A stretch of DNA of 64,000 bases from Candidatus Nanopelagicales bacterium (lineage in GTDB: Bacteria > Actinomycetota > Actinomycetes > Nanopelagicales > Nanopelagicaceae), in assembly GCA_030830475.1 (NCBI GenBank), contig JAURMX010000065.1, positions 26,264 to 90,263 of the forward strand, written 5' to 3'. The notes below the pieces were generated by a model. That model was not told where the DNA came from. It saw nothing but the letters and a program-made list of their open reading frames with translations, and searched no databases. Shown here in pieces: positions 33,568-42,145 of this stretch (the stretch's first letter is position 1; each line of letters starts with the position of its first letter). The position numbers and the translations under genes were made by a program.

Positions 33568-35118
33568 TTGCGTGATGGAGCCCAACAAGAAGGGTTAAAC
33601 CTTTCAGTTCATGACAAGTTAACCATCGCAAGACATCTCGATGAACTTGGCGTGGGCTTTATTGAGGGCGGTTGGCCGGGAGCAAACCCGAAAGACACAG
33701 AGTTCTTTAAATTGGCACAGACCGAGTTGAAATTAAAAAACGCTACCTTTGTTGCCTTTGGTGCTACCCGTAGGCCAAATGTAAAAGCGGCTGATGATGC
33801 GCTGCTTCGCGCTTTGCAGGATTCTGGTGCTCCGGTAGTAACGCTGGTGGCAAAATCTCATGATCGCCATGTTGATTTGGCGCTCAAGACCCATCTAGAT
33901 GAAAACTTAGCGATGATTCGTGACTCAATTGAGTTTTTACGTGCCGGGGGTCAGAGAGTCTTTCTTGATGCCGAACATTTCTTTGATGGTTATCGCTCCA
34001 ACTCAACCTACGCTTTAGAGGTAGTTCGGGTAGCTGCTGAAGCCGGAGCTGATGTAATCGCGTTATGCGACACCAACGGTGGCATGTTGCCTGATGAATT
34101 ATCAGATGTGGTTCACGAGGTCTTAACCAAGAGCTCTGCTCGTTTAGGAATTCACTGCCACAACGACACGGGTTGTGCAATTGCAAACTCACTAGCTGCG
34201 GTTGCAGCGGGCGCCACCCATGTTCAAGGAACTCTAAATGGCTATGGCGAAAGAACAGGTAATGCTGATTTGGTCTCGATAATTGCTAATTTGCAGTTAA
34301 AGAAAAAGCAACAGGTCCTTCCAGTCGGTGCCTTAGAAGAAGCCTTCCGAATCTCTCACGCGGTAGCTGAGGTAACAAATGTTTCGCCCAGTGCCAGACA
34401 GCCGTATGTAGGAGTTTCAGCTTTTGCACACAAAGCTGGTTTACATGCCTCAGCGATAAAGGTTGATCCTGCTCTTTATCAGCATGAGGATCCAGAGAGC
34501 GTCGGAAATGACATGAGAATGTTGGTATCTGAAATGGCCGGCCGTGCCTCCATAGAACTTAAATCTCAAGAACTTGGTATTGATTTGAGTAAAGAAAAAG
34601 AGGTCGTTACCCGAGTTGTTGAGCGGGTCAAGAACCTAGAGGCTAGGGGATACACCTTCGAAGCGGCTGATGCCTCATTCGAACTACTCCTGCGCGAAGA
34701 GTTAGATGGTCGACGTCCAACATTTTTTAGATTAGAGAGTTGGGAAACCACGGTTGATCAAGATGCAGATAAATCCGTTACCTCTCGTGCCACAGTAAAA
34801 CTAAATGTCAATGGTCAGAATATTGAGTCTCAAGGAGTTGGAAACGGACCGGTTAACGCAATAGATAACGCGTTGCGAAATGGATTAGAAAAACTTTATC
34901 CAGAGTTAAAGGAGCTTGAACTCACTGATTACAAAGTCCGAATATTGGAAGGGCGGCTAGGAACTGGGGCGGTTACTAGAGTTCTAGTGGAAACCAGTGA
35001 TGGCAATGGCGAGTGGAGCACTATAGGCGTTCATGAAAATGTTATCGCAGCCTCTGCAATGGCATTAGAGGATGCATTAACTTATGGTCTACTTAGGCAA
35101 GGCAAGCTTCCCGAGTAG
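33568..35118 (+). CDS. cimA: Citramalate synthase, start region frameshifted
   Basis: LeuA-like enzyme joining pyruvate and acetyl-CoA to citramalate, giving a threonine-independent route to isoleucine. Family marks: LRDGAQQEG, IEGGWPGANPKD, the metal histidines in LGIHCHNDTG and a C-terminal regulatory domain. The open frame has no ATG: the first usable codon is TTG 33568, which would lose the first strand. The ATG at 33530 (SD AAGAAAG, overlapping the ilvE stop) reads MTVSDSF and then runs one base out of frame with HIYDTTLRDG. I think the true gene is 33530-35118 with one base missing near 33545-33550. Confidence 0.85.
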   Translation: MRDGAQQEGLNLSVHDKLTIARHLDELGVGFIEGGWPGANPKDTEFFKLAQTELKLKNATFVAFGATRRPNVKAADDALLRALQDSGAPVVTLVAKSHDRHVDLALKTHLDENLAMIRDSIEFLRAGGQRVFLDAEHFFDGYRSNSTYALEVVRVAAEAGADVIALCDTNGGMLPDELSDVVHEVLTKSSARLGIHCHNDTGCAIANSLAAVAAGATHVQGTLNGYGERTGNADLVSIIANLQLKKKQQVLPVGALEEAFRISHAVAEVTNVSPSARQPYVGVSAFAHKAGLHASAIKVDPALYQHEDPESVGNDMRMLVSEMAGRASIELKSQELGIDLSKEKEVVTRVVERVKNLEARGYTFEAADASFELLLREELDGRRPTFFRLESWETTVDQDADKSVTSRATVKLNVNGQNIESQGVGNGPVNAIDNALRNGLEKLYPELKELELTDYKVRILEGRLGTGAVTRVLVETSDGNGEWSTIGVHENVIAASAMALEDALTYGLLRQGKLPE

Positions 35119-35132
35119 GAGATCGATTAGTT

Positions 35133-35393
35133 ATGAGAACTGCGGTCAAAAGAGGTTATCGAAATGGCTCGGCTGAAAGTGCGGAGTGGCTAAAGGCTCA
35201 AATGTCTCACCTTGGCATCAGTGGTCTCGAAGAGTTGCACCAAAAAACTGGAATTGATCGTGGATCTCTGTCTAGATACTTCAGACAGGAGCGGGTACCG
35301 GGTATTGATGTAATCGCCCCACTTTGCAAAGCTCTTGAGGTTTCTCCTGAAACGCTTTTAATTGCTTTAGGTGCGGTAGATAGAAAACGCTGA
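35133..35393 (+). CDS. XRE-family HTH transcriptional regulator
   Basis: An 86-residue protein made almost entirely of one Cro/C1-type helix-turn-helix (about 25-78): LEELHQKTGIDRGSLSRYFR is the likely recognition part, followed by VPGIDVIAPLCKALEV. There is no ligand-binding domain. It lies 14 bases after cimA with GGAG upstream, so it may be co-transcribed with the branched-chain operon; whether it regulates it is unknown. It ends one base before the convergent gene on the other strand. Confidence 0.8.
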   Translation: MRTAVKRGYRNGSAESAEWLKAQMSHLGISGLEELHQKTGIDRGSLSRYFRQERVPGIDVIAPLCKALEVSPETLLIALGAVDRKR

Positions 35394-35394
35394 A

Positions 35395-35631
35395 CTATTC
35401 GCGAGCGGTTATTATGAGCTCATCGCCAACACGTTGAAAGTTACGCGGGAAGGTGTCATCAGCCCAAAGTCGATGTAAATGAGCGATTTGTTCATTTGAT
35501 AATGCGCCACTTACAACATCGAGAATCTCATCAAAGTTATGTCCAACGCCAATAGTTACCTTAATTTCACTATCGGTGCTGGAGAGATCTGGGGTCAGAC
35601 AGTAATCATTAATTACCAAAACAATCCGCAT
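35395..35631 (-). CDS. Hypothetical 78-residue protein
   Basis: I do not recognise this gene. The frame is open from 35685, but a strong AAAGGAGGGG lies just before the ATG ending at 35631, which gives MRIVLVINDYCLTPDLSS and 78 residues. It starts with a hydrophobic beta-like strand followed by an acidic, mixed alpha/beta stretch; no membrane segment or signal peptide. It is one of only two or three minus-strand genes in the window and converges on the XRE gene with a one-base gap. Coding is likely because of the ribosome site. Confidence 0.65.
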   Translation of the reverse strand: MRIVLVINDYCLTPDLSSTDSEIKVTIGVGHNFDEILDVVSGALSNEQIAHLHRLWADDTFPRNFQRVGDELIITARE

Positions 35632-35749
35632 AACCCCTCCTTTGCCGTAAGCGGATAAGTAAGCCACTTGCCTCCGACATGGCAATTTTGGACGAAGTGT
35701 TGCGTATTAGCAACGCTGTGTCTATTAAGTGATAGGTCATAATCTGAAG

Positions 35750-35762
35750 TACTCTTTTTGTT
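35750..35762 (+). promoter_or_regulatory. Leaderless promoter of xerC
   Basis: TACTCT (35750-35755) ends 7 bases before the ATG of xerC. No ribosome-binding site is visible. A second TANNNT match (35740-35745) lies just upstream. Confidence 0.45.
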
Positions 35763-36674
35763 ATGGCTTTGGATGCAGCTCTTGCAGAGACTTATCGCTC
35801 ACATTTGATTACTGATCGTAATCTTGCCGAAAACTCAATCCGCGCCTACCTAGCTGATCTTGAGTCACTGCTTCTCTTTGTAAATCAACTTGGGGTCACA
35901 GAGTTCTCGCAACTGGAGATTAACCATTTGCGTTCCTGGCTAGCAAATCTTCAAATCAAAGGAGCGGCCCGCTCCTCAGTTACCAGACGTGTAGTTTCAA
36001 TCCGCGCCTTTACCTATTGGGGATCGCGAAATGGATGGTTGCCAACTGATATTGGAAAGGAGCTGGTGGCACCAAAGCCAGAGCGAAATCTTCCAGAGAT
36101 TCTAGATATTGAAAGCGCTGCATCTACCTTGGAGTTTTTAAGTTTTCGTGCCAATGAAGAAGGATCTCCGCAGTCTTTGCGGGATTGGGCGATGGTGGAG
36201 GTCCTTTATGGCTCTGGGATTCGCGTTTCCGAGTTAGTGGGTTTAGATATTGGAGATGTGGATCAAAATAGAAATACCTTGAGGGTTATTGGCAAGGGAA
36301 ATAAGGAAAGGGTTGTTCCAATTGGAATCCCGGCGCTGAAAGCTATTAATAAGTGGCTCACGGAGGCACGTTCGATTTTGCAAAATGAAAACTCCGACAA
36401 TGCGCTCTTCCTTGGCGCTAGGGGAAAGCGGATTGATCAGCGAGTAGTACGTGAGATTGTTTATGAAGCGGTTCAGTCTTTAGGTAACAACAAGAAACTT
36501 GGTCCGCATGCCTTGCGACATAGCGCAGCAACCCATCTATTAGAAGGTGGTGCTGATTTAAGAACGGTGCAGGAGATCCTGGGCCATTCATCTTTAGCAA
36601 CAACTCAGATCTACACCCATGTAACCCAAGACCGAATCAAGAAAGCTTATGAGCAGGCCCATCCCAGGGCTTAG
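35763..36674 (+). CDS. xerC: Tyrosine recombinase XerC
   Basis: Site-specific recombinase that resolves chromosome dimers at dif together with XerD; 303 residues. SAM-like N-terminal DNA-binding domain (about 1-90) and catalytic domain with Arg154 (GSGIRVSEL), Lys in GKGNKERVVP, HALRHSAATH, LGHSSLATTQ and nucleophile Tyr284. Completeness, length and place before rpsB, as in other Actinobacteria, favour XerC over a phage integrase. No att-like repeats or mobile genes are nearby. Confidence 0.9.
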   Translation: MALDAALAETYRSHLITDRNLAENSIRAYLADLESLLLFVNQLGVTEFSQLEINHLRSWLANLQIKGAARSSVTRRVVSIRAFTYWGSRNGWLPTDIGKELVAPKPERNLPEILDIESAASTLEFLSFRANEEGSPQSLRDWAMVEVLYGSGIRVSELVGLDIGDVDQNRNTLRVIGKGNKERVVPIGIPALKAINKWLTEARSILQNENSDNALFLGARGKRIDQRVVREIVYEAVQSLGNNKKLGPHALRHSAATHLLEGGADLRTVQEILGHSSLATTQIYTHVTQDRIKKAYEQAHPRA

Positions 36675-36679
36675 TCCAT

Positions 36680-36808
36680 TTATTTGTTATCAGCTCGACG
36701 CATTTGTTCCGTTTTCAACTCTGGCAGTTCATGATTTGGCGTGGGCAGGAATGAGATGCCGGTTATAAAGCCAATGACAAAAGAGGTCGCAAGGGCGGCG
36801 ATTTTCAC
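36680..36808 (-). CDS. Possible 42-residue single-pass membrane protein
   Basis: A minus-strand frame starting at GTG (36808) with GGAGAGG eight bases upstream and ending at TAA (36680-36682). It encodes VKIAALATSFVIGFITGISF, one membrane helix, then a charged tail ending QMRRADNK. It sits in the 414-base gap between xerC and rpsB, head to head with the rpsB promoter. The ribosome site and amphipathic layout argue for a real small protein; I recognise no family. Confidence 0.5.
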   Translation of the reverse strand: MKIAALATSFVIGFITGISFLPTPNHELPELKTEQMRRADNK

Positions 36809-36888
36809 CGGGTGAACCTCTCCAAATCCGCCATTTTCATGCGGGGCTAGTGGCGCCGGCCGTGGAAAAACCAGGGTTGTGGGTCAGG

Positions 36889-36894
36889 TAGGAT
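36889..36894 (+). promoter_or_regulatory. Candidate -10 box for rpsB
   Basis: TAGGAT fits TANNNT and puts the start near 36902, where the first hairpin of the leader begins (36903). No -35 stands out. Confidence 0.45.
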
Positions 36895-36902
36895 TTCGCC
36901 CG

Positions 36903-37088
36903 CACAGAGTAAAAAACTCTGTGACTTCACGCATCTGCCTCTTGGCTGCTCCCGCAGCAGCTTCAAGCGGAACCATTTCGGTCTAACTTAAAAAGTTAGT
37001 CGGTGCTCAGATGCTAGAGAGCTAGCAAAGCGCTAGTTCAATAACCGATGCGAACCTTAAAAAAGTTCGCGCTTAGGAGCGTGCCGCC
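36903..37088 (+). promoter_or_regulatory. Long hairpin-rich leader of rpsB-tsf
   Basis: About 185 bases with five short stems: CACAGAGT/ACTCTGTG (36903-36910, 36916-36923), GCTGCT/AGCAGC (36945-36950, 36956-36961), CTAACTT/AAGTTAG (36983-36989, 36993-36999), CTAGC/GCTAG (37022-37026, 37032-37036) and GCGAAC/GTTCGC (37050-37055, 37065-37070). AGGAG at 37075 follows the last one. S2 represses its own operon through the leader in other bacteria; a similar role is inferred here. Confidence 0.55.
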
Positions 37089-37925
37089 ATGGCGGTTGTA
37101 ACAATGCGAGAACTCCTCGACAGCGGTGTTCACTTCGGACATCAAACTCGTCGCTGGAACCCAAAGATGAAGCGCTTTATTTTCACAGAGCGCAATGGCA
37201 TCTACATCATAGATATCCAACAATCACTTGCTCTTATCGACAAGGCTTATGACTTTATTAAGGACACCGTTGCAAAAGGTGGACATGTTCTATTTGTTGG
37301 AACAAAGAAGCAGGCACAGGAGCCGATTCAATCTCAGGCGACCCGTGTTGGAATGCCATATGTAACAGAGCGTTGGCTTGGTGGAATGCTCACCAACTTC
37401 CCAACCGTTTACAAGCGCATCCAGCGCCTAAAGGAACTAGAAGCACTAGAAGCTTCAAATGATCAGGTTTTAACAAAGAAGGAGCTGTTGCTGCTTCGTC
37501 GTGAGCGCGAGAAGTTGCACAAAAACCTTGATGGCATTCGCAACATGACAAAGCTTCCATCTGCAATCTGGGTAGTTGATACCAAGAAAGAACACCTTGC
37601 AGTAGCTGAGGCTCACAAGTTGGGAATTCCAGTAATTGCAATTTTGGATACCAACTGCGATCCAGATGAAGTTGATTTCAAAATTCCAGGCAACGATGAT
37701 GCAATCCGCTCTGTAACTTTGCTTACCCGAGTTATCTCAGATGCGATTGCTGCAGGTCTCCAAGCTCGCTCTGCAACAGTTGCAAAGGAAGCTGCAGAAG
37801 CTGCTAAGGCCGGCGCTGAGTCAGTTGCTGCTGGCGAACCATTGGCAGATTGGGAGAAGGATCTTCTAGCTGGAGCAGATGCTGCCAAGGCTGAGGAAAA
37901 TAAATCTGAGGGAGCGGGTGCATAA
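37089..37925 (+). CDS. rpsB: 30S ribosomal protein S2
   Basis: Small-subunit ribosomal protein, 278 residues, including an Ala/Glu-rich C-terminal extension common in Actinobacteria. Conserved starts: [45 protein letters not shown] is nine bases from the ATG. tsf begins immediately after the stop. A long structured leader suggests autogenous control of the S2/EF-Ts pair. Confidence 0.98.
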   Translation: MAVVTMRELLDSGVHFGHQTRRWNPKMKRFIFTERNGIYIIDIQQSLALIDKAYDFIKDTVAKGGHVLFVGTKKQAQEPIQSQATRVGMPYVTERWLGGMLTNFPTVYKRIQRLKELEALEASNDQVLTKKELLLLRREREKLHKNLDGIRNMTKLPSAIWVVDTKKEHLAVAEAHKLGIPVIAILDTNCDPDEVDFKIPGNDDAIRSVTLLTRVISDAIAAGLQARSATVAKEAAEAAKAGAESVAAGEPLADWEKDLLAGADAAKAEENKSEGAGA

Positions 37926-38753
37926 GTGGCATACACAGCAGAAGATGTAAAGCGTCTCCGCGAAGCTACTGCGGCTGGCATGGTCGATTGCAAAAAAGCA
38001 CTCGATGAGGCCAATGGCGATTTTGATAAAGCGGTAGAGATCATCCGTGTTAAAGGTCTAAAGGGAGTCACCAAGCGTGAAGGTCGTGCGACCTCTAATG
38101 GTTTGATCGCTGCGAAGTCGGAGGGTTCAACCGCCGTGATGCTCGAACTTAACTGCGAAACAGATTTCGTAGCGAAGGGCGATCGCTTCCAAGCTGTTGC
38201 TGATGAATTGTTGTCACATCTTTATGCAACCAAGCAAAAAGATCTTGCAGCCTTTATCGCCTCAAAACTACCTAATGGCAAAGGTGTACAAGAAGCAATT
38301 GATGAAGCAAATGCAACAATGGGTGAGAAGGTAGAGCTACGTCGCATTGCGGTAATCGATGGTTCCGCTAGCGCCTTGTACCTACACCGCACCAGCCCTG
38401 ACCTTCCACCACAGGTAGGTGTTTTGGTGGCTCTTGCAAAGGCGGATGAAGTTGTAGGTAAGGATGTTGCACAACACATTGCAGCATTTGCACCTCAATT
38501 CCTTAACCGTGAAGCGGTTCCAGCGGATGTAATTGAAAATGAGCGTCGCCTTGCTGAGGAGACCGCACGCAATGAAGGCAAGCCTGATGCGGCAATCTCC
38601 AAGATTGTTGAAGGTCGGGTAACCGGTTTCGTGAAGGAGGTCTCATTACTTGAGCAGGCCTTCGCAAAGGATCAGAAGAAGACGGTCCAACAGGTGCTTT
38701 CCGAGGCTGGAAACTCCGTGTCTGCCTTCTATCGTTTCCGAGTTGGTCAGTAA
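37926..38753 (+). CDS. tsf: Elongation factor Ts
   Basis: Guanine nucleotide exchange factor for EF-Tu; 275 residues. N-terminal UBA-like domain (about 4-40, VKRLREATAAGMVDCKKAL) and the TDFVA motif (LNCETDFVAKGDRF near 75) that contacts EF-Tu. GTG start directly after rpsB, with GGGAG inside the end of rpsB. Confidence 0.97.
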   Translation: MAYTAEDVKRLREATAAGMVDCKKALDEANGDFDKAVEIIRVKGLKGVTKREGRATSNGLIAAKSEGSTAVMLELNCETDFVAKGDRFQAVADELLSHLYATKQKDLAAFIASKLPNGKGVQEAIDEANATMGEKVELRRIAVIDGSASALYLHRTSPDLPPQVGVLVALAKADEVVGKDVAQHIAAFAPQFLNREAVPADVIENERRLAEETARNEGKPDAAISKIVEGRVTGFVKEVSLLEQAFAKDQKKTVQQVLSEAGNSVSAFYRFRVGQ

Positions 38754-38763
38754 CCTTTAGGCA

Positions 38764-38780
38764 GTATTACCAGGTAATAC
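38764..38780 (+). other. Hairpin between tsf and pyrH
   Basis: GTATTAC (38764-38770) and GTAATAC (38774-38780) form a perfect 7-pair stem with a 3-base loop. No T-run follows, so it is not an obvious terminator; it could separate the tsf and pyrH messages by processing. Confidence 0.4.
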
Positions 38781-38805
38781 CGCGGTTTAAGAAAGGAGCA
38801 CTCGC

Positions 38806-39528
38806 ATGACACAGCTTCGAAAGAGCTATCAGCGGGTGCTCCTTAAACTTTCTGGCGAGGTTTTTGGCGGCGAAAAAGGTGTGGGCGTTGACCCAGATGT
38901 AGTTCATGATGTCGCTCTCCAAATCGCTGATGTAGTGAGAAGCGGTGTTCAGGTAGCAATTGTTGTTGGCGGCGGAAATTACTTCCGCGGCGCTGAATTA
39001 CAGGAGCGCGGAATGGATCGCGCCCGCGCGGATTACATGGGAATGCTCGGCACAGTCATGAACTGTCTAGCGCTCCAAGATTTCCTGGAAAAAGAGGGAA
39101 TTGATACCCGAGTTCAAACCGCAATCACCATGGGCCAGGTTGCTGAGCCATATATTCCAAGACGTTCAATCAGACACTTAGAAAAAAGCCGTGTTGTAAT
39201 TTTTGGTGCTGGCGCAGGTATGCCTTTTTTCACTACCGATACCGTTGCAGCACAGCGTGCACTTGAGATTGGCGCTGATGCCTTACTACTCGCCAAGAGT
39301 GGTGTTGATGGTGTCTACTCTGCTGATCCTCGTAAAGATAAGAACGCAACCAAGTTTGATTTCATCTCTTATGACGATGTTCTTTCGAAATCTCTCGCGG
39401 TAGCAGATGCCGCAGCATTCAGCCTGTGCCGCGAGAACAAACTGCCAATCGTAGTTTTCAACTTGATGCAAAAGGGCAATATTGCTCGAGCGGTACGTGG
39501 CGAAGCAATCGGCACACTAGTCAACTAA
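38806..39528 (+). CDS. pyrH: Uridylate kinase
   Basis: UMP kinase of the amino-acid kinase fold, making UDP for RNA and cell-wall precursors; 240 residues. The [12 protein letters not shown] phosphate loop, [10 protein letters not shown], and the [18 protein letters not shown] region are typical. AAAGGAG precedes the ATG. Part of the rpsB-tsf-pyrH-frr group. Confidence 0.97.
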   Translation: MTQLRKSYQRVLLKLSGEVFGGEKGVGVDPDVVHDVALQIADVVRSGVQVAIVVGGGNYFRGAELQERGMDRARADYMGMLGTVMNCLALQDFLEKEGIDTRVQTAITMGQVAEPYIPRRSIRHLEKSRVVIFGAGAGMPFFTTDTVAAQRALEIGADALLLAKSGVDGVYSADPRKDKNATKFDFISYDDVLSKSLAVADAAAFSLCRENKLPIVVFNLMQKGNIARAVRGEAIGTLVN

Positions 39529-39560
39529 TTAGAAGTAATTAATTAAATTAGGAGAGCACA

Positions 39561-40121
39561 ATGACAATCCAGGCCGTACTCGCAGATACCAATACCAAGA
39601 TGAATAAGGCCGTCGATGTAGCTAAAGAGGATTTTGCAGCGATTCGCACCGGACGTGCACACCCATCAATGTTTGCCAAGATTATGGTGGAGTACTACGG
39701 CACGGCGACGCCGTTATCACAGCTGGCAACAGTTCAGGTGCCAGAAGCCCGCACCGCACTAGTCACCCCTTTTGATAAGAGTGCTATACCCTCAATTGAA
39801 AAAGCGATCCGGGAGTCAGATCTTGGGGTAAATCCCGGCGGAGATGGCAACGTTATCCGGGTTAATTTCCCACAGTTGACCGAAGAGCGCCGCAAGGAGT
39901 TCATCAAGGTTGCTCGCGGCAAAGCTGAGGATTCCAAGATTTCCATCCGCTCTATTCGTCGCGCCGCTAAAGAAGCAATGGAAAAGCTAGAGAAAGATGG
40001 CTTGATTGGTAAGGATGATTTGACTCGTGGAGAGAAGGATTTAGAGAAGGTTACCTCTGATCATGTTGCCAAGATCGATGAGCTTTTGAAGCATAAAGAG
40101 GCGGAGCTTCTCGAAGTTTAA
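39561..40121 (+). CDS. frr: Ribosome recycling factor
   Basis: Splits post-termination ribosomes together with EF-G; 186 residues, standard size. The conserved FAAIRTGRAHPSMF segment and the long three-helix bundle ending in KVTSDHVAKIDELLKHKE are present. AGGAGAG lies before the ATG. It follows pyrH as in most bacteria. Confidence 0.97.
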   Translation: MTIQAVLADTNTKMNKAVDVAKEDFAAIRTGRAHPSMFAKIMVEYYGTATPLSQLATVQVPEARTALVTPFDKSAIPSIEKAIRESDLGVNPGGDGNVIRVNFPQLTEERRKEFIKVARGKAEDSKISIRSIRRAAKEAMEKLEKDGLIGKDDLTRGEKDLEKVTSDHVAKIDELLKHKEAELLEV

Positions 40122-40136
40122 CTTTGAGGAAACATT

Positions 40137-40982
40137 ATGAGCGACCTCCACTCTATTAACGAGGCGATTAACAAGCGGGCTGGTCGCAAATTAATCCCAT
40201 CCATAATTGTTGGGCTAGTTCTTTTGGCAATAATCTTTTCAACAATGGCTTATGTACCTCCACTTTTCGCGTTCCTTGTTGGCCTAGCGGTACTCATTGC
40301 ACTGCGTGAGTTGATTGGCGCCTTTAAAGCACAGGATATTCAAATCAATTATCTGCACTTAGCTCTTGCAACCTCACTAGTGTTGATAAGCACTTGGATT
40401 GGTGGATTGCCAGGATTATCGGTCTCTATTGTTATTGGACTGATAGCAATTCTTTTTCTTACCTTAATTAAGGGCGTAGAAGGATTTGTAAAGAACGCCA
40501 CCGCTGGCGCCTTTGCACTTCTCTATCCTGGTTTTGTTGCTGGATTTATATTCTTGATGGCTCGCTCCGGAGAAGGATTCTCCTACATCGCAACTTTGGT
40601 GATTCTTGTGGGATGCAATGACACCTTCGCATATGTGTCAGGGGTGTTGTTTGGTAAGCATCCATTAGCGCCCCAGATTTCGCCGAAGAAAACTTGGGAG
40701 GGGTTTATTGGTGGATTAATCTTCACCGCCATAGGAAGCGCTTTAGCTTTTTACTATTTGCTCGATCATCATCCGTTGATTGGAGCGGCTGCAGGAGTAG
40801 CTGGAGTAATTGCGGCCACAGTTGGAGATTTGGTCGAAAGTGCCATCAAGCGTGATTTATCCATCAAAGACATGGGCACATTGCTACCTGGCCATGGTGG
40901 CATGTTGGATCGCTTAGATTCTGCCCTTATTACCGCACCAGTTCTTTGGTGCTGCATTGAATTATTGAAGAGATTTTCATGA
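40137..40982 (+). CDS. cdsA: Phosphatidate cytidylyltransferase
   Basis: Membrane enzyme that makes CDP-diacylglycerol for phospholipid synthesis; 281 residues with about seven or eight helices. The family signature is near the C-terminus: [10 protein letters not shown], then [18 protein letters not shown]. It begins 15 bases after frr and overlaps rlmN (ATGA). Confidence 0.95.
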   Translation: MSDLHSINEAINKRAGRKLIPSIIVGLVLLAIIFSTMAYVPPLFAFLVGLAVLIALRELIGAFKAQDIQINYLHLALATSLVLISTWIGGLPGLSVSIVIGLIAILFLTLIKGVEGFVKNATAGAFALLYPGFVAGFIFLMARSGEGFSYIATLVILVGCNDTFAYVSGVLFGKHPLAPQISPKKTWEGFIGGLIFTAIGSALAFYYLLDHHPLIGAAAGVAGVIAATVGDLVESAIKRDLSIKDMGTLLPGHGGMLDRLDSALITAPVLWCCIELLKRFS

Positions 40983-42091
40983 GTGAGTTGAAGTTAGTTT
41001 TTGAAGAGCCCAAACAACGCAAGAAAGCCCCGGAGCATCTAGCCGATCTCACAAAAGAGGAGCGCCGAGCGAAAGCCGAGTCGTTAGGGCTGCCAGCTTT
41101 TCGAGCCAATCAAATCTCAACCCACTACTTCACTCATTACAACGACGACCCTGATTCTTGGACCGATATCCCTGCGGCGCTACGTCCTGTTGTCGCAGAA
41201 CATTTCCTACCAAAGTTGATTACCTTGGTACGTTCCATCACCTGCGACAATGGCAAGACCCGTAAGGATCTATGGCGACTACATGATGGTGTTCTAGTCG
41301 AATCTGTTTTGATGCGCTATTCCGATCGCACAACAGTTTGTATTTCATCGCAAGCAGGTTGCGGTATGAACTGCCCATTCTGTGCCACTGGACAAGCAGG
41401 GTTAACCCGAAATCTGACGGCAGGGGAGATCACAGCACAGTTAGTTGCATCAGCCCGTGCTTGTGCAACCGGTGAGTTGCCTGGTGGGCCAACCCGTTTA
41501 TCAAATGTTGTATTCATGGGAATGGGCGAACCACTTGCTAATTACAACGCAGTGATGCGAACAGTAAGAAACATAGTTACCCCACAACCAGATGGATTAG
41601 GAATTGGCGCAAGATCAGTAACAGTCTCAACTGTTGGTTTGGTTACTGGAATTGAAAAACTTACCGAAGAGGACCTACAGGTTACCTTGGCGGTTTCTCT
41701 GCACACCCCGGATGATGAGTTGCGTGACACTTTGGTGCCCATCAATTCAAGATGGAAGGTAAAAGAGGTACTGGCCGCGGCCGATAAATATGCCGAGAAA
41801 ACCGGTCGCCGTTACTCAATCGAGTACGCATTAATTAGAGATATCAATGATCAGCAGTGGCGGGCTGATCTATTGGGTCGATTATTGAAGAATCGCCATG
41901 CCCATGTAAATCTGATTCCGCTAAACCCGACCCCAGGCTCTAAATGGACCGCATCTCGCAAAGAGGATGAACGTACCTTTGTAAAAACCTTGGAGAATTA
42001 TGGAGTTCCAGTAACGGTTCGGGATACCAGGGGTCGGGAGATTGATGGCGCATGTGGCCAATTAGCCGCAGCTGAAATCAAGAACTCTTGA
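40979..42091 (+). CDS. rlmN: 23S rRNA/tRNA adenine C2 methyltransferase RlmN
   Basis: Radical SAM methyltransferase for A2503 of 23S rRNA and A37 of some tRNAs; 370 residues. The cluster motif is CGMNCPFC near residue 127, with GMGEPLANY after it, and the second catalytic cysteine lies in DGACGQLAA near the C-terminus. The start overlaps cdsA. Confidence 0.95.
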   Translation: MSELKLVFEEPKQRKKAPEHLADLTKEERRAKAESLGLPAFRANQISTHYFTHYNDDPDSWTDIPAALRPVVAEHFLPKLITLVRSITCDNGKTRKDLWRLHDGVLVESVLMRYSDRTTVCISSQAGCGMNCPFCATGQAGLTRNLTAGEITAQLVASARACATGELPGGPTRLSNVVFMGMGEPLANYNAVMRTVRNIVTPQPDGLGIGARSVTVSTVGLVTGIEKLTEEDLQVTLAVSLHTPDDELRDTLVPINSRWKVKEVLAAADKYAEKTGRRYSIEYALIRDINDQQWRADLLGRLLKNRHAHVNLIPLNPTPGSKWTASRKEDERTFVKTLENYGVPVTVRDTRGREIDGACGQLAAAEIKNS

Positions 42092-42111
42092 TAGAAACTC
42101 ACTTCGCGAAC

Positions 42112-42117
42112 TAAACT
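42112..42117 (+). promoter_or_regulatory. Candidate -10 box for the polyamine operon
   Basis: TAAACT, about 20 bases after the rlmN stop, would start transcription near 42124 and give a short leader with GGAGG before the first gene. No clear -35 or operator repeat is visible. Confidence 0.4.
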
Positions 42118-42145
42118 CTCCACATCAACTACCCGGAGGTTTAGC

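Noticed and set aside
35133..35631. Toxin-antitoxin pair (XRE plus small gene)
   Set aside because: The two genes converge tail to tail rather than forming an operon, and the small protein shows no toxin motif I recognise.
35763..36674. Phage or island integrase
   Set aside because: Housekeeping XerC length and motifs, standard position before rpsB, and no attachment repeats or mobile genes nearby.
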